In this document: one piece after another, positions 1-6,731 of the stretch | Numbering within the stretch: the first letter of the stretch is position 1 | How the letters are laid out: every line of letters starts with the position of its first letter | Assembly: GCA_937900125.1 (NCBI GenBank) | Contig: CALCEK010000062.1 | Span: forward strand, 1-8,391 | Reading direction: 5' to 3' | Source of the DNA: an uncultured Treponema sp. | Lineage (GTDB): Bacteria; Spirochaetota; Spirochaetia; Treponematales; Treponemataceae | Length of the DNA: 8,391 nucleotides | Notes under the pieces: generated by a model | The model's database searches: none | What the model was told of the DNA's origin: nothing | Seen by the model: the letters and a program-made list of their open reading frames with translations, nothing else | Made by a program: the position numbers and the translations under genes

Positions 1-56
1 ACTCCTCACTCCTCACTCCTCACTCCTAACTCCTCACTCCTCACTCCTAACTCCTA
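1..56. repeat. Heptanucleotide tandem repeat, eight units, possibly continuing beyond the window
   Basis: Eight uninterrupted 7-bp units occur in the order C,C,C,A,C,C,A,A at the last position (ACTCCTC or ACTCCTA). The array starts at the window edge, so its full length is unknown. On the minus strand the units read TAGGAGT/GAGGAGT. The unit length of seven is not a multiple of three. The stop codon of the minus-strand open frame at 54-218 falls in the last unit. Short heptameric tandem repeats are known in intergenic DNA of several bacterial groups. No function can be read from this one. Confidence 0.9.
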
Positions 57-218
57 ACACAAACTCCCCTTCATCTCCATGCGGACGTTGCGGTAAAAAT
101 TGCGAATGCCCTGAACGTGAACGGGGCTGTAATCCTTCAAAAACAGGGGCTTGGCGAGAGTAATGAGCGGCACGATGGGCAGTATGCTAACAAACCGCCG
201 CCAGCAGTTAGCAAAACA
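54..218 (-). pseudogene. Unidentified protein-like open frame without a start codon, possible 3' remnant of a gene
   Basis: A 54-codon open frame runs from just after a TGA (219-221) to a TAG (54-56) created inside the heptamer array. It has no ATG, GTG or TTG near its beginning. The peptide looks like real protein: a hydrophobic stretch (SILPIVPLITLAKPLFL) followed by a charged tail (KDYSPVHVQGIRNFYRNVR). Its codons (AAG, CTG, CGC, CCC) are more GC-rich than those of tex next door. A neighbouring minus-strand frame stays open upstream through the tex promoter, which could fit a frameshift. I do not recognise the family. It could be a decayed gene end, a dispersed repeat or chance. Confidence 0.3.
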
Positions 219-259
219 TCACAACGCTGAGACTCCGCCCACACGTCATTTTTGTAGTC

Positions 260-288
260 TTGCAATCGATGCGATTTTTCGCTACAAT
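260..288 (+). promoter_or_regulatory. Sigma-70 type promoter of tex, predicted leaderless
   Basis: A -35 TTGCAA (260-265) and a -10 TACAAT (283-288) are separated by exactly 17 bp. The predicted start of transcription is near 295, three bases before the ATG at 298. The promoter lies inside the longer open frame that begins at 151, which argues against that upstream start. No Shine-Dalgarno sequence precedes the ATG. Confidence 0.65.
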
Positions 289-297
289 ACGCAAACA

Positions 298-2706
298 ATG
301 GAATTTACTCAAGAACAGATTGACGCATTATCAATTAATGAAGTCGAAATTATGAAAAAAATTGCCACCGAGCTAAACATTCAAATGTATCAAGTTAGCG
401 CGGTTATTAGTTTGGTTGCGGAAGGATGCACAATCCCTTTTATCTCTCGATACCGCAAAGAAAAGCATGGTTCTTTAGACGAAGTTCAGGTGCGCGATTG
501 CGACCATCTTTTTACCTCCTATAAAAATCTTGAAGAACGACGACTTGAAATTGTAAAGGGAATTTTTGCCCAAAACAAATTAACGGAAAGCCTTTACAAT
601 GCCGCAATGAACGCCAAAACGCTCACCGAGTTAGAAGATTTGTGGGCTCCATTCAAAAAGAAAAAGAAAACACGCGGAATGGTTGCACAAGAAAAAGGAC
701 TTGAAGCTCTTGCCGATTTTATGATTTTGCCTTCCACAGATGATTCTGCGCTTGAAGCTAAAGCTGCTGAATTTGTAAAAACGGATTCTGAGCATCCCGA
801 ATTAGATGTTCCAACTGTAGAAGACGCAATTAAGGGCGCACAAGATATTGTTGCCGAGCGGGTTTCTCAGGATACAAAAAATCGCGAAGCTTTACACAAT
901 TTGTATATGGCAACGGGAACAATTGTTACAAAAGGAATCGTTCCAGAAGGTCAGGATGCCGAAACTGCGGAAAAAATGTCCACCTACAAAATGTATTGGG
1001 ATTATTCCGAACCACTGAATCAGGTAAAACCGCACCGCATTCTTGCAATCAATCGTGCTGAACGCGAGGGTGCATTGGAAGTTTCTTTGGAAGTTTCTGT
1101 TGACGATGCAGTAAAAGAACTCGTAAAAAAATATTCTCCCAAAAACAAATATCATTCTGCCGCAATTGAAGACGGCGTTGTTCGACTTTTAAGCCCCGCT
1201 GTTTTGCGCGAAATTCGGAGTGACGAATCTGACCAAGCCGATGAACACGGAATTGGAATTTTCAGCGAAAACCTAAAAAATCTTTTGATGACACAGCCAA
1301 TTAAAGGGAGTCGCGTTTTGGGAGTTGACCCAGGAATTAGAACTGGAACAAAATGTGCCGCGCTTGACGAAACAGGAAAATACTTGGGGTACTTTTTAAT
1401 TAAGCAAGTTGCAGACCCAGATGGTTCTTATAACGCAATAGCGGCGGCAATTCGCAAATACAAAATTCAAGTGGTTGCTGTTGGTAACGGAACTGGCAGT
1501 CAAGAAGTGCAAACAATTGTTAGCAAAGTTATCAGCGACAATTATCCCGATGTGCGTTACACCGTTGTTGACGAAAGTGGAGCTTCTGTTTATTCTGCCA
1601 GCGACATTGCTCGCGAAGAATTCCCAGAGCTTGACCTTACAATTCGTGGGGCAATCAGCATGGGACGCCGCTTACAAGACCCGCTTGCCGAACTCGTAAA
1701 AATCGACCCAAAAGCAATTGGTGTAGGTTTGTACCAGCACGATGTAAATCAGAAAAAACTTTCCGACACGCTAGACGAAGTGGTTTCTTCCGTTGTAAAC
1801 CAAGTGGGCGTAAATCTTAACACAGCGTCCGCATCTCTTTTAAAATACGTTTCAGGAATCAATTCGTCATTGGCAAAGAAAATTGTGGCGTACCGCGATG
1901 CAAACGGAAAAATCACTAGCCGCGCAGACCTAAAAAAAGTTAGCGGACTAGGACCAAAAGCATTTGAACAGTGCGCAGGATTTTTAAAAATTCCCGAAAG
2001 CGAAAATCCCCTAGACAACACTTGGGTTCACCCAGAAAATTACGAAGTTGCAAGCGAAGTTTTGCCATTTGTTCAAAAAAACGAAAAAATCTCGGCAGAA
2101 TTAAAAAAGAGCCTTGAAGAAAAATACAATGTTGGCGAAACCACAATCAATGATATTGTTGAAGAACTCGCAAAACCGAATCGCGACCCGCGCGACGGCT
2201 ACCCCGCCCCGATAATGCAAAAGGGCGTTGTCAATTTTGAAGACCTAAAAGTTGGAATGCGCGTTACAGGCAAAATCCGAAACGTTGTAGACTTTGGCGC
2301 GTTCGTTGACATTGGCTTGCACGAAACTGGACTTATTCACATTAGCGAACTTTCGGACAATTTTGTTAGCGACCCGATGGACGTAATCAAAGTTGGCGAT
2401 GTAAAAGAGTTTACAATTATCGCGCTTGACACAGACCGACGGCGCATTAGCCTAAGCCTAAAAAGCGATGCAATGTCCCGTATTTCTGGGGAGGGGAATG
2501 GAGTTTCTAGCCAAAAGGATTCTTCTTCCGCAAACAAAAAGCGCGTTGTGGTAGTGCGTAAGGGCGGCTCGGCGCAAGAGCAAAAAACTTCCGCAAACAA
2601 ATCCGCTGGGCAAAGGGACAATCGTGCTCCCCGCCGTGAAAAGCAAAACTTTGGTAGCGATGACGGAATGTATTACAACCCATTCGCTGCGTTGCTAAAA
2701 AAATAA
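298..2706 (+). CDS. tex: Tex family S1 RNA-binding protein (transcription accessory protein)
   Basis: This is an 802-residue Tex protein, a cytoplasmic nucleic-acid-binding factor related to eukaryotic Spt6. It is linked to transcription and to toxin or stress gene expression in other bacteria. The helical N-terminal region has the family signature PFISRYRKE near residues 40-50. The YqgF/RNase H-like domain begins at VDPGIRTG (about 343-350). A helix-hairpin-helix region spans about 506-565, followed by the family motif NPLDNTWVHP (570-579). The S1 domain covers about 654-722. The last 80 residues form a Ser/Lys/Arg-rich linker ending in a short conserved-looking helix (PFAALLKK). Length is near the family's usual 720-800, the excess being the tail. 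The start at 298 is chosen because the promoter ends at 288. Homology alone would also allow Met19 (352), where classical Tex alignments begin. The longer frame from 151 adds 49 residues with no family resemblance. Confidence 0.95.
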   Translation: MEFTQEQIDALSINEVEIMKKIATELNIQMYQVSAVISLVAEGCTIPFISRYRKEKHGSLDEVQVRDCDHLFTSYKNLEERRLEIVKGIFAQNKLTESLYNAAMNAKTLTELEDLWAPFKKKKKTRGMVAQEKGLEALADFMILPSTDDSALEAKAAEFVKTDSEHPELDVPTVEDAIKGAQDIVAERVSQDTKNREALHNLYMATGTIVTKGIVPEGQDAETAEKMSTYKMYWDYSEPLNQVKPHRILAINRAEREGALEVSLEVSVDDAVKELVKKYSPKNKYHSAAIEDGVVRLLSPAVLREIRSDESDQADEHGIGIFSENLKNLLMTQPIKGSRVLGVDPGIRTGTKCAALDETGKYLGYFLIKQVADPDGSYNAIAAAIRKYKIQVVAVGNGTGSQEVQTIVSKVISDNYPDVRYTVVDESGASVYSASDIAREEFPELDLTIRGAISMGRRLQDPLAELVKIDPKAIGVGLYQHDVNQKKLSDTLDEVVSSVVNQVGVNLNTASASLLKYVSGINSSLAKKIVAYRDANGKITSRADLKKVSGLGPKAFEQCAGFLKIPESENPLDNTWVHPENYEVASEVLPFVQKNEKISAELKKSLEEKYNVGETTINDIVEELAKPNRDPRDGYPAPIMQKGVVNFEDLKVGMRVTGKIRNVVDFGAFVDIGLHETGLIHISELSDNFVSDPMDVIKVGDVKEFTIIALDTDRRRISLSLKSDAMSRISGEGNGVSSQKDSSSANKKRVVVVRKGGSAQEQKTSANKSAGQRDNRAPRREKQNFGSDDGMYYNPFAALLKK

Positions 2707-2715
2707 CCGCTAAAC

Positions 2716-2757
2716 GCAAGGGGCTTTTGTCAAACCGCCTCTTGCTCTTCGTTTTCT
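2716..2757 (+). terminator. Probable Rho-independent terminator of tex
   Basis: GCAAGGGGC (2716-2724) pairs with GCCTCTTGC (2737-2745) over nine base pairs including one G-U, with a 12-base loop. A moderately T-rich stretch (TCTTCGTTTTC) follows. It begins 10 bases after the tex stop codon. The T tract is interrupted, so it may be inefficient. Confidence 0.55.
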
Positions 2758-2834
2758 GCAAAGAATCTATGGATATTTTGCCTACACACTTGAAAATTTC
2801 CGCTTAGGCGTAGCAATTTTTTTTAAAAAAGAAT

Positions 2835-2864
2835 TTTACTTTTTTGCAAAGTCGTTATTATATT
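2835..2864 (+). promoter_or_regulatory. Promoter of the small alarmone synthetase, predicted leaderless
   Basis: A -35 TTTACT (2835-2840) and a -10 TATATT (2859-2864) are 18 bp apart. An A/T-tract run at 2818-2830 sits just upstream and could act as an UP-like element. The predicted transcription start is near 2871, two bases before the ATG at 2873. No Shine-Dalgarno sequence is present. Confidence 0.55.
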
Positions 2865-2872
2865 TGTATACG

Positions 2873-3577
2873 ATGAATAAAGAACTTATTTTGCGACAAA
2901 CTGCACGTGATAATGAAAAATTACTTTCTGACCCTTCGGCAATTGTAAACACTGCAATGGAATTTCAGCAGCTTTTGATGTTGTACGAAAGTGGCATAAA
3001 GCAGCTCACTACAAAATTTGAAATCCTAGAAGATGAATTTCAGAGTAAGCACGAACGAAATCCCATAGAAACAATCGCGTCAAGAATCAAAGACCCAATG
3101 AGCATTGCCGAAAAACTTCAGCGCAAAGGGCTTGCGCTCACAATCGATAATATGGTCAACAAATTGTACGACATTGCGGGAATTAGAGTAACTTGCCCAT
3201 TTATAAGCGATGTTTACCACGTAACGCAAATGCTTTTGCAGCAAGACGATGTTGAACTTATAGAAATGAAGGATTACATAAAAAACCCCAAGCCCTCTGG
3301 GTATCGCAGTATGCACGTGATTGTAAAAGTGGGCGTTTATTTTAGCGACCAAAAACGAGAAATCCCCGTTGAAATTCAAATTAGAACGATTGCGATGGAC
3401 TTTTGGGCAAGCCTAGAACATCAGTTGCATTATAAAAAAGATTTTAATATGAGCGAAGAAATTTCAGAGGAATTAAAGGATATTGCTGAAACAATTACTC
3501 GCACCGATGTACGAATGCAAAATTTAGCCAAAAATATTCCTGGCTTTATAGATTACAGTTCAAATTATGTTGTGTAA
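2873..3577 (+). CDS. Small alarmone synthetase, RelQ-like GTP pyrophosphokinase
   Basis: This is a 234-residue stand-alone (p)ppGpp synthetase that would transfer pyrophosphate from ATP to GDP or GTP in the cytosol. It has the RelA/SpoT synthetase domain but no HD hydrolase, TGS or ACT domain, as in the short RelQ/YjbM class (usually about 210 residues). Visible motifs are ERNPIE (61-66), the ATP-binding segment RIKDPMSIAEKLQRKG (71-86), the metal-ligand Asp in YDIAGIR (Asp100), PKPSGYRSMH (139-148) and VEIQIRT with the catalytic-type Glu167, followed by FWASLEHQLHYK (177-188). All key residues appear intact, so it should be active. The ATG at 2873 is preferred over the in-frame TTG at 2864, which overlaps the -10 box. 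The gene stands alone and converges on purC. Confidence 0.92.
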   Translation: MNKELILRQTARDNEKLLSDPSAIVNTAMEFQQLLMLYESGIKQLTTKFEILEDEFQSKHERNPIETIASRIKDPMSIAEKLQRKGLALTIDNMVNKLYDIAGIRVTCPFISDVYHVTQMLLQQDDVELIEMKDYIKNPKPSGYRSMHVIVKVGVYFSDQKREIPVEIQIRTIAMDFWASLEHQLHYKKDFNMSEEISEELKDIAETITRTDVRMQNLAKNIPGFIDYSSNYVV

Positions 3578-3582
3578 AACAA

Positions 3583-3639
3583 AGGCGTTGTCGCAAAACA
3601 CTCGTGGATTCTTCGCGGGCAACGCCTAAGAGTTTTTTT
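3583..3639. terminator. Bidirectional terminator between the alarmone synthetase gene and purC
   Basis: AGGCGTTG (3583-3590) and CAACGCCT (3620-3627) form a perfect 8-bp stem, extendable by CGC/GCG with one wobble and a bulge. On the plus strand it is followed by seven T (3633-3639). On the minus strand it is followed by TTGTTTT. It starts six bases after the synthetase stop, and purC ends at 3638, so it can serve both convergent genes. Confidence 0.8.
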
Positions 3640-4480
3640 ATCCGCAAATTTTGCTTTCGCAAGTGCGATACAATTCAGCGGTTTTTAAAACAATATCTTC
3701 TGGGATTTCTTTGATTTCGGTTTTTCCCGCAAGATTATTTTCTTTTAGCCAATCGCGAACAAATTGTTTGTCAAAGCTAGGAGGATTTGTTCCTTGTTTG
3801 TACAAAAGTTTGCTCCAAAAACGGCTAGAATCTGGGGTTAAAACTTCGTCTGCCAACACCAAGTTTCCATTTTCATCAAGTCCAAACTCAAATTTTGTGT
3901 CGGCAATTATAATATCATTTTTGTAAGCGTGGTCGTAACAACGATTGTAGAGGCTTAAAGCGGCTTTTTCAATTTGATTCCCCAAATCTTCGCCCAAAGC
4001 AGCTTTCATAGAATCAAGCGTTACATTTATGTCATGCCCTTCCGTTGCTTTTGTTGAAGGCGTTACAATCGGTTTTTCGAGTTTTTCTGCCAATTCATAA
4101 GAGCGGTCAAATTTGTGTCCCAAAAACGGCTCGTCTTTTTTGTAGGCCTCGTACATACTGCCGAACATATAACCGCGAACAATTACTTCATACGGAATCA
4201 TTTTTAGCTTTTTAACGAGCATTGTGCGCCCTTCGTACTGAGCTTCGTTAAATTCAGCGGGCATATCTTCCGTTTTTATTGAAATAAGGTGATTTGGAAC
4301 AATGTCGCGCGTGTAATTGAACCAAAAATTTGAAACAGCGGTTAACACCGCACCTTTTCCTGGAATGAGCGTTGGCAAAATAACATCAAATGCAGAAATT
4401 CTGTCAGTTGTTACGATGACCATTTGTCCATTTTCTAAGTCGTAAACTTCGCGCACTTTGCCACTAATGATTTTTTTCAT
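3638..4480 (-). CDS. purC: Phosphoribosylaminoimidazole-succinocarboxamide synthase (SAICAR synthetase)
   Basis: This enzyme joins CAIR and aspartate using ATP to make SAICAR in de novo purine synthesis, in the cytosol. The 280-residue length matches the longer form of the family rather than the short (about 237-residue) E. coli form. Motifs visible are SGKVREVYD (6-14) at the nucleotide-binding N terminus, TTDRISAFD (24-32), IVRGYMFGS (100-108), TPSTKATEGHD (140-150), ADTKFEFG (193-200) and the C-terminal signature LADEVLTPDSSRFW (209-222). All look intact. The ATG at 4480 is chosen over an in-frame TTG just upstream because AAGGAG lies six bases before it. No other purine gene is visible nearby. 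It has its own likely promoter, and the upstream diguanylate cyclase gene ends 128 bases away. Confidence 0.96.
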   Translation of the reverse strand: MKKIISGKVREVYDLENGQMVIVTTDRISAFDVILPTLIPGKGAVLTAVSNFWFNYTRDIVPNHLISIKTEDMPAEFNEAQYEGRTMLVKKLKMIPYEVIVRGYMFGSMYEAYKKDEPFLGHKFDRSYELAEKLEKPIVTPSTKATEGHDINVTLDSMKAALGEDLGNQIEKAALSLYNRCYDHAYKNDIIIADTKFEFGLDENGNLVLADEVLTPDSSRFWSKLLYKQGTNPPSFDKQFVRDWLKENNLAGKTEIKEIPEDIVLKTAELYRTCESKICG

Positions 4481-4486
4481 CAAAAA

Positions 4487-4492
4487 CTCCTT
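4487..4492 (-). promoter_or_regulatory. Ribosome binding site of purC
   Basis: AAGGAG on the minus strand lies six bases before the ATG at 4480. It decides the start over the in-frame TTG immediately upstream. Confidence 0.85.
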
Positions 4493-4506
4493 TTTACGTT
4501 TTTAGA

Positions 4507-4535
4507 ATTGTAGCACTTTGCATTTATTTTTGAAA
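4507..4535 (-). promoter_or_regulatory. Probable promoter of purC
   Basis: Read on the minus strand, a weak -35 TTTCAA (4530-4535) and a -10 TACAAT (4507-4512, the same hexamer as at tex) are 17 bp apart. The predicted start near 4500 gives a leader of about 20 bases containing the AAGGAG site. There is no room for a purine riboswitch in this leader. Confidence 0.5.
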
Positions 4536-4542
4536 GTAGTAC

Positions 4543-4583
4543 AAAAACATTCTTGCGCAAGAAATCGTCATTCTGAATGACGA
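4543..4583 (-). terminator. Tandem inverted repeats after the diguanylate cyclase gene, possible weak terminator
   Basis: Two near-contiguous palindromes occupy the gap. One has 9-bp arms around a single base (TCGTCATTC-T-GAATGACGA, 4565-4583). The other is a perfect 14-bp palindrome, TTCTTGCGCAAGAA (4550-4563). On the minus strand the second is followed by TGTTTTT. As RNA they can form only short stems with tight loops, so termination may be weak. They could instead be protein-binding sites or a dispersed palindromic repeat. Confidence 0.4.
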
Positions 4584-4608
4584 ACGTTGCTAGGAACTTT
4601 AGGGAAAG

Positions 4609-6609
4609 TTATAAAAGTTCTTTGGTTGCGGAGCGAGTGTGTTTTTTTTGTTTTTCGGAATAAAGGAGTTTGTCGGCACAAGCGAGCAAGCGTTCAAGGT
4701 CGGCTTCAACGTCTGCTTGCACGGCTTCGCCATTTCCGTCTTTTTCTTTAAAAATGCCAAACGGTGTTGCTCCAAAGGAAATTCCCAAATGAAAATCAGG
4801 TTGATTCTCATGAAACCATTTTTCTTCTGCCGCCATAATTCTTGCTCTTATACTCGGCAAAAATTTTTCGGTAATTCCAGTTGCCACAATGACAAATTCA
4901 TCGCCGCCAATGCGCGCAACAATGTCTTGATTTCTAAAAACTTGCTTTAAAATGCTTCCCATCGCCTTTATGGCAAGGTCGCCCGCATCGTGTCCGTAAG
5001 TGTCGTTGATTTTTTTTAAGCCGTCCATATCGGCATAAAAGACAAGCCCGTGCTGTTCCATTTCTATAGTTAAGTCAATCGTTTGCTGACCAAAATTCAT
5101 TAAACCGCGTCGATTGTAAAGCCCCGTAAGCTCGTCCGTCAAAGAAATTCCGCTTAAGCGCGTATTGGAATTTTTTAACTGCTGCAACATTGCCGTTTGG
5201 TGCTGCTCGGTTGCCGTTTTTTGTGTAAATAAAATTGCGGTGTTTAATGTGTTTGCCACCATAGAAAATGCGGTGTCGTACAAAGATTGGTGCAAATCGC
5301 CAGGCTCGTAGCAAACATAACCAAAAACTGCATTTTCAAAATAAAGTGTTTGCAAAAACAAAGTTCGGCGACGGTCAGAAAAATTGTTTTCGGGCAAAAA
5401 TGAATTTTGCGGATTAAAAACTTGCCCTGATTTGTGTTCCACTCCCGACTCGTAATTTAAAATCAAACTTGCGCGAGATGGAAGTTCAAAATCACCCGCT
5501 TTTTTTATTGTGATTTTTCGTTCAAACAAAATTACGGCGCAGGAATGAATGTGCAAGGACGGAAGTGAAGATTCAAGGTGAGAAATTGCCGCTTGCAACG
5601 TGAGAGAATCGCTTAAATTCGTAAAAAAACGCTTCATCAATCCCATTTCGTGTTCTAGGGCGTAATATTCGGCACTCAAATTGTGAAACAACTCGGTGTT
5701 AAACGGAACAGCCGTTTGTTTTTCGTCAATGTAGTCCGTTGTAAAGTCGCGCGGAGGCACACACCCGCAAGATTTTCTAAATCGCAACGCACACGGAAGC
5801 GGTCTAAACGGAAGGTTTTGCGTTCCTTTTGCCAAAAGAATTGCGTCTTTTACCGATTCTGAACAAAGCGTTTTTATGTCGCGGTGGAGCGTTGTTATTG
5901 AAATACTATTAAATCGTGAGCGAATAATATCATCAAATCCGATAAGCCGAAAATCTTCTGGAATTAGCATATTATGGCTGCGTGAAAAATCCGTGATTCC
6001 GATTGCCATATCGTCATTCAGCGCGATAATGCAATCGACAGGCAAAATGTGCGCGTTTAAAAAGTGAATCATTGCGGTATAACCGCCTTCTTCTTCAAAA
6101 GTGCTAAAAAAGATGTTTTCTTTTGGAATTGAAATGCCGTTTTTGCTCAACGCATTTAAGCTTAATTCAAGGCGTTCTGAGGATTCGGAGTCATTTTTGT
6201 CACCCGCAACAATGGCAAAAGTTTTGCAATTATGAACATTTATCATGTGGGAAATTAACGCCGTGTATTTTTCGCGATAGTCGCTTTCTATACAAAAATC
6301 CTTGCATTTTGTGTGAGTGATACTTAATTCGGGAACGCTTTTATGACCTTCCGCAGAAAAAAACAAAGAACGATTGTTAGCAAACATTTCTGAGGTGACA
6401 ATTAAACTGTCAACGTTATTTTTGCTTATGAGCGAATAAATTGCGGATTGCTGATTGTTAAAACTTTCTCCAGAATCATCGCCACCCAAAAAAATAAGAA
6501 GGTCTGTATTTTCTTTTAAACAAACCTTTTCTATTGCAGTAGAAATATCTGTTTTAAAACCACTATCCACCGAAGATAGCTGTAAACCTAAACGTATACG
6601 ATTTCCCAT
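4609..6609 (-). CDS. Diguanylate cyclase with LacI-type ligand-binding sensor domain
   Basis: This 666-residue protein should make cyclic di-GMP from two GTP in response to a bound ligand. Residues about 5-270 resemble the periplasmic-binding-protein-like sensor of LacI/GalR regulators (LIVTSEMF, IIALNDDMAIG, RLIGFDDI), but there is no DNA-binding helix-turn-helix, signal peptide or membrane segment, so it is probably cytosolic. A CGC motif (281-283) closes this part. Residues about 295-475 form a GAF-like or unassigned region (FGYVCYEPG). A helical linker leads into the GGDEF domain (about 488-655) with DELTGLYNRRG (from 492), DMDGLKKINDTYGHD (527-541) and an intact GGDEF (568-572). RNQD (559-562), five residues before it, is a canonical product-inhibition I-site. 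The ligand is unknown; a sugar is a guess from the LacI family. A -10 box ends eight bases before the ATG and there is no Shine-Dalgarno sequence. Confidence 0.9.
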   Translation of the reverse strand: MGNRIRLGLQLSSVDSGFKTDISTAIEKVCLKENTDLLIFLGGDDSGESFNNQQSAIYSLISKNNVDSLIVTSEMFANNRSLFFSAEGHKSVPELSITHTKCKDFCIESDYREKYTALISHMINVHNCKTFAIVAGDKNDSESSERLELSLNALSKNGISIPKENIFFSTFEEEGGYTAMIHFLNAHILPVDCIIALNDDMAIGITDFSRSHNMLIPEDFRLIGFDDIIRSRFNSISITTLHRDIKTLCSESVKDAILLAKGTQNLPFRPLPCALRFRKSCGCVPPRDFTTDYIDEKQTAVPFNTELFHNLSAEYYALEHEMGLMKRFFTNLSDSLTLQAAISHLESSLPSLHIHSCAVILFERKITIKKAGDFELPSRASLILNYESGVEHKSGQVFNPQNSFLPENNFSDRRRTLFLQTLYFENAVFGYVCYEPGDLHQSLYDTAFSMVANTLNTAILFTQKTATEQHQTAMLQQLKNSNTRLSGISLTDELTGLYNRRGLMNFGQQTIDLTIEMEQHGLVFYADMDGLKKINDTYGHDAGDLAIKAMGSILKQVFRNQDIVARIGGDEFVIVATGITEKFLPSIRARIMAAEEKWFHENQPDFHLGISFGATPFGIFKEKDGNGEAVQADVEADLERLLACADKLLYSEKQKKHTRSATKELL

Positions 6610-6617
6610 TGAAAAAC

Positions 6618-6646
6618 ATTATACATCGTTAGCCTAGATTTTTCTA
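6618..6646 (-). promoter_or_regulatory. Promoter of the diguanylate cyclase gene, predicted leaderless
   Basis: A perfect TATAAT (6618-6623, minus strand) ends eight bases before the ATG. The hexamer at 17-bp spacing is TAGAAA (6641-6646), a poor -35. A better-looking TTGTAC (6647-6652) is 23 bp away, too far. The predicted transcription start is zero to two bases before the ATG. Confidence 0.55.
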
Positions 6647-6647
6647 G
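6634..6647. promoter_or_regulatory. Small inverted repeat over the -35 region of the diguanylate cyclase gene, candidate operator
   Basis: CTAGA-TTTT-TCTAG has perfect 5-bp arms and covers the position of the weak -35 element. Its location would suit a regulator that blocks or recruits RNA polymerase. It is short enough to be chance in AT-rich DNA. Confidence 0.3.
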
Positions 6648-6670
6648 TACAATTTTTTGCTTTTGTTACG

Positions 6671-6705
6671 AAAAAAAATGGGAACTTAGCAATGACTAAG
6701 TTCCC
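6671..6705 (-). terminator. Rho-independent terminator of the outer membrane protein gene
   Basis: GGGAACTTAG (6680-6689) and CTAAGTTCCC (6696-6705) form a perfect 10-bp stem with a six-base loop. On the minus strand it is followed by a run of eight T (6671-6678). It lies 26 bases after the stop codon and separates this gene from the diguanylate cyclase promoter. Confidence 0.92.
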
Positions 6706-6731
6706 GTGGAAGTTAAGATTTTTTGGGGGAG

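Noticed and set aside
1..56. CRISPR array
   Set aside because: Units are seven bases, directly adjacent, without spacers.
151..297. 49-residue N-terminal extension of Tex from the ATG at 151
   Set aside because: The TTGCAA-17-TACAAT promoter lies inside it, the extension has no family resemblance, and the ATG at 298 fits the Tex N terminus.
2864..2872. TTG start adding three residues to the alarmone synthetase
   Set aside because: Its first base is part of the -10 box, so it would lie upstream of the transcript start.
4481..4530. Purine riboswitch upstream of purC
   Set aside because: The predicted leader is about 20 bases and no purine-aptamer-like structure is visible.
4609..6609. LacI-family transcription repressor
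   Set aside because: The N terminus starts directly in the ligand-binding fold with no helix-turn-helix or hinge, and the C terminus is a complete GGDEF domain.
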